Part shown: positions 61,438 through 64,000 of the stretch, piece by piece
Layout: each line of letters starts with the position of its first letter
Numbering within the stretch: the stretch's first letter is position 1
Assembly: GCF_041296385.1 (NCBI RefSeq)
Contig: NC_091014.1
Coordinates: 13,801,578 to 13,865,577, forward strand
Source: Aphelocoma coerulescens
Taxonomy: Eukaryota > Chordata > Aves > Passeriformes > Corvidae
Length of the DNA stretch: 64,000 nucleotides
Direction: 5' to 3'
Translations under genes and position numbers: made by a program
Notes under the pieces: generated by a model
The model's database searches: none
Seen by the model: only the letters and a program-made list of their open reading frames with translations
What the model was told of the DNA's origin: nothing

Positions 61438-64000
61438 TTTTTTACAAAACATAAAAATTTGGAATCTCTTGGTTAACAGCGCTCAAAGTGCACTGGTTGA
61501 ACATGGTACTTGAAATCAGGATGAAAAAAGGAGAGTGAGGAATAAATGCATATGTCTCTATAGATACGGGTGTGTGTACCTATTTATATATTATTTTCTA
61601 TTATTAAAGGACCTACAATTTGCACAGTTCAAAAAGTGTTTCAAATTACTTTCAATAAATATTGGTATAAATAAAAATCACTAACCTGTCACAATGAATA
61701 TTTAATGTCTTAATGTATTTTGAATGAAATCCTTGCCTTATTGGAATCAGGAATATTCTCAGAGGTATGAGGGGTAGCAAAAACACCAATCAGATCACAA
61801 ACTACTACGTCATTTTTTTTACTACATGTATTTTATAAAAAATTAGGATGCAATTGAAAAAATCACATTAAAATTCAATTATTCTCTAGCTTTTCCCCAT
61901 ACGATTTCCTGGCCACCCAGGGGGAAAAAAAATGGATGTATATAAGACCTGAAAAAAAACATCACTACTGAATAAATGTACTTGCTAAATTGGACCAAAA
62001 TTGGCCCCAACACTTCAATTAGCACTCTGGTTTTGGCTGTGTAAAAGTATTTATAATGGCATTTTCTTGTTTAAAAACTCTAGAGGCCCCTTTACAAGCA
62101 CTGGCACATGGAAAATGTTCCTCTGTGTCTCCAGTGCAGTCATCACTCCGATCTCATCTGCAAAGCCTTAAGTGTTGCCTGTAGGATTAAACACTCACCT
62201 GCACCCACTATTCAGAGCTAAGAAATACAAGAAATATTACATGTGCCACACCTCTAAGAGGTTCATTATCCTTTTCAGCCTTAACCACACAAGTGCTAGC
62301 AGGAGCTACAGGTGTATTTAAAAGGTTAAAAGCTTGGAGTGTTTTACTGTCATCTTCATAATGCTTCAGACATTTGAAATAAATTGTGGACTAGCTCAGA
62401 GCTTCTCAAGAGATTAGGCAAAATTGGATTTTGACGTCCAATAGCTGCTGCTGCTGCCATGACTGGAGTTAGGCAAACCTGACAAGTCCAAGAGTAGTTG
62501 TAGAAAAGGATGAACGTGTTCAGGGTGATTGGACTGGGTGAAACTAGACTAAAGGCCAGTTTAAGAATTTTCTGTGTAGGCTCCCTCTCCAGTGAGCTTG
62601 TTCCTTCAATCTTGGAGCATTGGTGTCTGCCTAATCCAACTATACGTGGGGAATTCTCTTCCTCAGCAGTTAAAATACTTGGGGAAAGAGTTCCTCGTCA
62701 GGCAAGCATGGGTAATTATTGCCTATGCCATGATAATGAATATATGTTGTATTAATAAAGCTGAAACCCTTTCCACAAGGCACGTATGATAGCCAATCAC
62801 TTGCAGAAATGGTCAACTTTTGGCCATGAAGACAATTAAGTAGTAATTAAACATTATGACACACAGACTTTCAAAGTTTTATCATCATTATGGTTTCCTT
62901 ACATACCATTTGTAGGTGGAAGTATCTTAAAACTAAGCTCAAATGTAAACTTTCTTGACCAATGTCAGTTTGGCATCAACTCACTATTTAATTGACTGTT
63001 AACAAATTCTCCAAGATATGACTGCTATACAGATATTTTATCTTCCTGTTAATTGGTAATTATACATTGGCAGAAAAATCACTGTTTCTTTCCAATTATT
63101 CCAGAACTCAGTGATTATTTAAACTTTGCTAATTAGCAGTGGAGGGCTGTTACATCTTCTGGGCAAATTGTATTTGATAATCCCTATTAAAATATACATG
63201 GCAGTAGTTGACTTGTAACAAAGAAAAAAAAAGAAAAAAAAAGTGGCAGTTCAAAGGGTATTAGATACAGCACAAGGCAAACGGGGCCCTATTAAAATTT
63301 CCCCAACTGTTCTAATGAGAATGCCGAGGGTCATTTCTTCCTAGTTTACCATCTGTTTGGTTTCTGGCAAATATCTCTGGTGTGAAGGGAGGGTCCTGGA
63401 GCCCATTTGGCTTGTCACAAAGTAAACCAGGGATCTACAGCAATTTCAGTAAGTTAGAAAACTGCACTTCAAGCACTTCAAGATCAGTAGCATGTACATA
63501 GCTGAAAACTTTTTTAAGAGCTGTCATTTGCTGACTATTCCTTACTTTTTAGAGCTGTGAGCAAGCACAGAGAGGCAGACTGAGCAGGGGGGATCAATTT
63601 TATAGGCTCACCTAACAAGAAAATGCAACAGTTGGCCTTTTTCCATCTCACAATGTTAGTGGGGGATATTTTCCTTTATATGTGAAAATCTGAAAGTAAA
63701 ACATTGTCCCAGAAGCATCAGTGTTTGAGCATAAACTGATGCCAAAACCAAGCCTTTGAAAGCTCAAAACCACAAACCCCATCCAGGATCAGGAGGAGCC
63801 CTGGATGCTTCCAATGCATGGTCCAGATCCATGTGCTGACAGAGCTGGGGCACATTGTCTGTGGTACCCCCTTGGACATAACACTGTGGGTGTCCTTCAG
63901 CCACCCAGGCACCCTCCTTGCCCTTCTTCATCTGGAGATGAAACCAGCATCAGCAGCACTGCCTACAGTAATTCTGCCCTAAGCCTGCTCAGAGTCAAAG
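61438..64000. other. Unannotated intronic sequence
   Basis: Intron 2 sequence up to the window edge. It has an interrupted A run (63221-63242) and a four-copy GCT run near 62446. No reelin exon 2 was seen. Confidence 0.65.
63221..63242. repeat. A-rich simple repeat (A tracts spaced by G)
   Basis: Tracts of nine A are separated by single G bases. No function is implied. Confidence 0.85.

Larger units (their letters stand above)
1..64000 (-). other. RELN: Internal part of the reelin gene: two exons and three introns
   Basis: Both confident exons lie on the minus strand in the expected order. Exon 3 is at the higher coordinate and exon 4 at the lower, and their reading frames join across the intron. 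Reelin is a large secreted extracellular-matrix glycoprotein that binds VLDLR and ApoER2 and directs neuronal positioning. The part encoded here belongs to the N-terminal Reeler domain. Neither exons 1-2 nor exon 5 and later were found, so the window is internal to the gene and has no promoter or 3' end of RELN. The very large introns agree with the known size of this gene in vertebrates. The assignment to RELN is very secure; the statement that the whole window is intronic rests on the flanking exons being outside it. Confidence 0.93.
34420..64000 (-). other. RELN: RELN intron 2, 3' part (at least 29.6 kb), phase 1
   Basis: The intron ends at the acceptor of exon 3 (AG at 34421-34420). The preceding exon should encode a peptide ending GGSSAFGFG, by memory of mammalian reelin. 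I scanned for its reverse complement followed by a donor and did not find it, so exon 2 probably lies beyond 64000. Most of the repeats in the window, including the solo LTR and four large CR1 copies, are in this intron. Confidence 0.85.

Noticed and set aside
34420..64000. RELN exon 2
   Set aside because: I scanned for the reverse complement of sequence encoding SIGGSSAFGFG followed by a donor and found none. It probably lies beyond the window.
1..64000. CRISPR arrays, tRNA or rRNA genes, operons, phage or plasmid features
   Set aside because: None was seen. The sequence is vertebrate intronic DNA, and the repeats are simple repeats, LINEs and one LTR.

Overview
This window is vertebrate nuclear DNA, almost certainly from a bird and probably a songbird. 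It is AT-rich, low in CpG and mostly non-coding. It carries CR1 LINE fragments whose 3' ends finish in the avian ATTCTRTG-type tail, and a solo LTR of a kind I associate with songbird genomes. It has no bacterial-type operons, no CRISPR array and no tRNA or rRNA gene that I could see. The species cannot be fixed from the sequence alone.

The key result is that the window lies inside the reelin gene (RELN), read on the minus strand. Two short coding exons are clear. The exon at 34284-34419 (136 bp) encodes the Reeler-domain stretch ending [18 protein letters not shown]. The exon at 2212-2282 (71 bp) encodes the next stretch, [23 protein letters not shown]. Both have correct splice sites, and their phases join perfectly (AT|G across the intron). 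By comparison with mammalian reelin they are coding exons 3 and 4. The intron between them is 32,001 bp. The preceding and following exons (2 and 5) were looked for and not seen, so the window starts in intron 4 and ends in intron 2 of the gene.

Layout, in + coordinates with the gene running right to left. 1-2211: part of intron 4, with a TTCTA microsatellite. 2212-2282: exon 4. 2283-34283: intron 3, with one old LINE fragment, three CR1 3'-end fragments and a G-quadruplex-capable CpG cluster near 28.1-28.4 kb. 34284-34419: exon 3. 34420-64000: part of intron 2, with a GC-rich block containing a second G-quadruplex motif (43.0 kb), a 559-bp solo LTR (43511-44069), a run of CR1 copies (51.7-56.8 kb and 60.8-61.4 kb) and an AAT microsatellite next to a perfect hairpin.

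Recognisable transposable elements cover about 7% of the window by my hand count, and most lie antisense to RELN. No novel multi-gene system is present. The long open frames that are not RELN exons are chance frames or shadows of repeats. All family assignments rest on reading and memory, not on a search.
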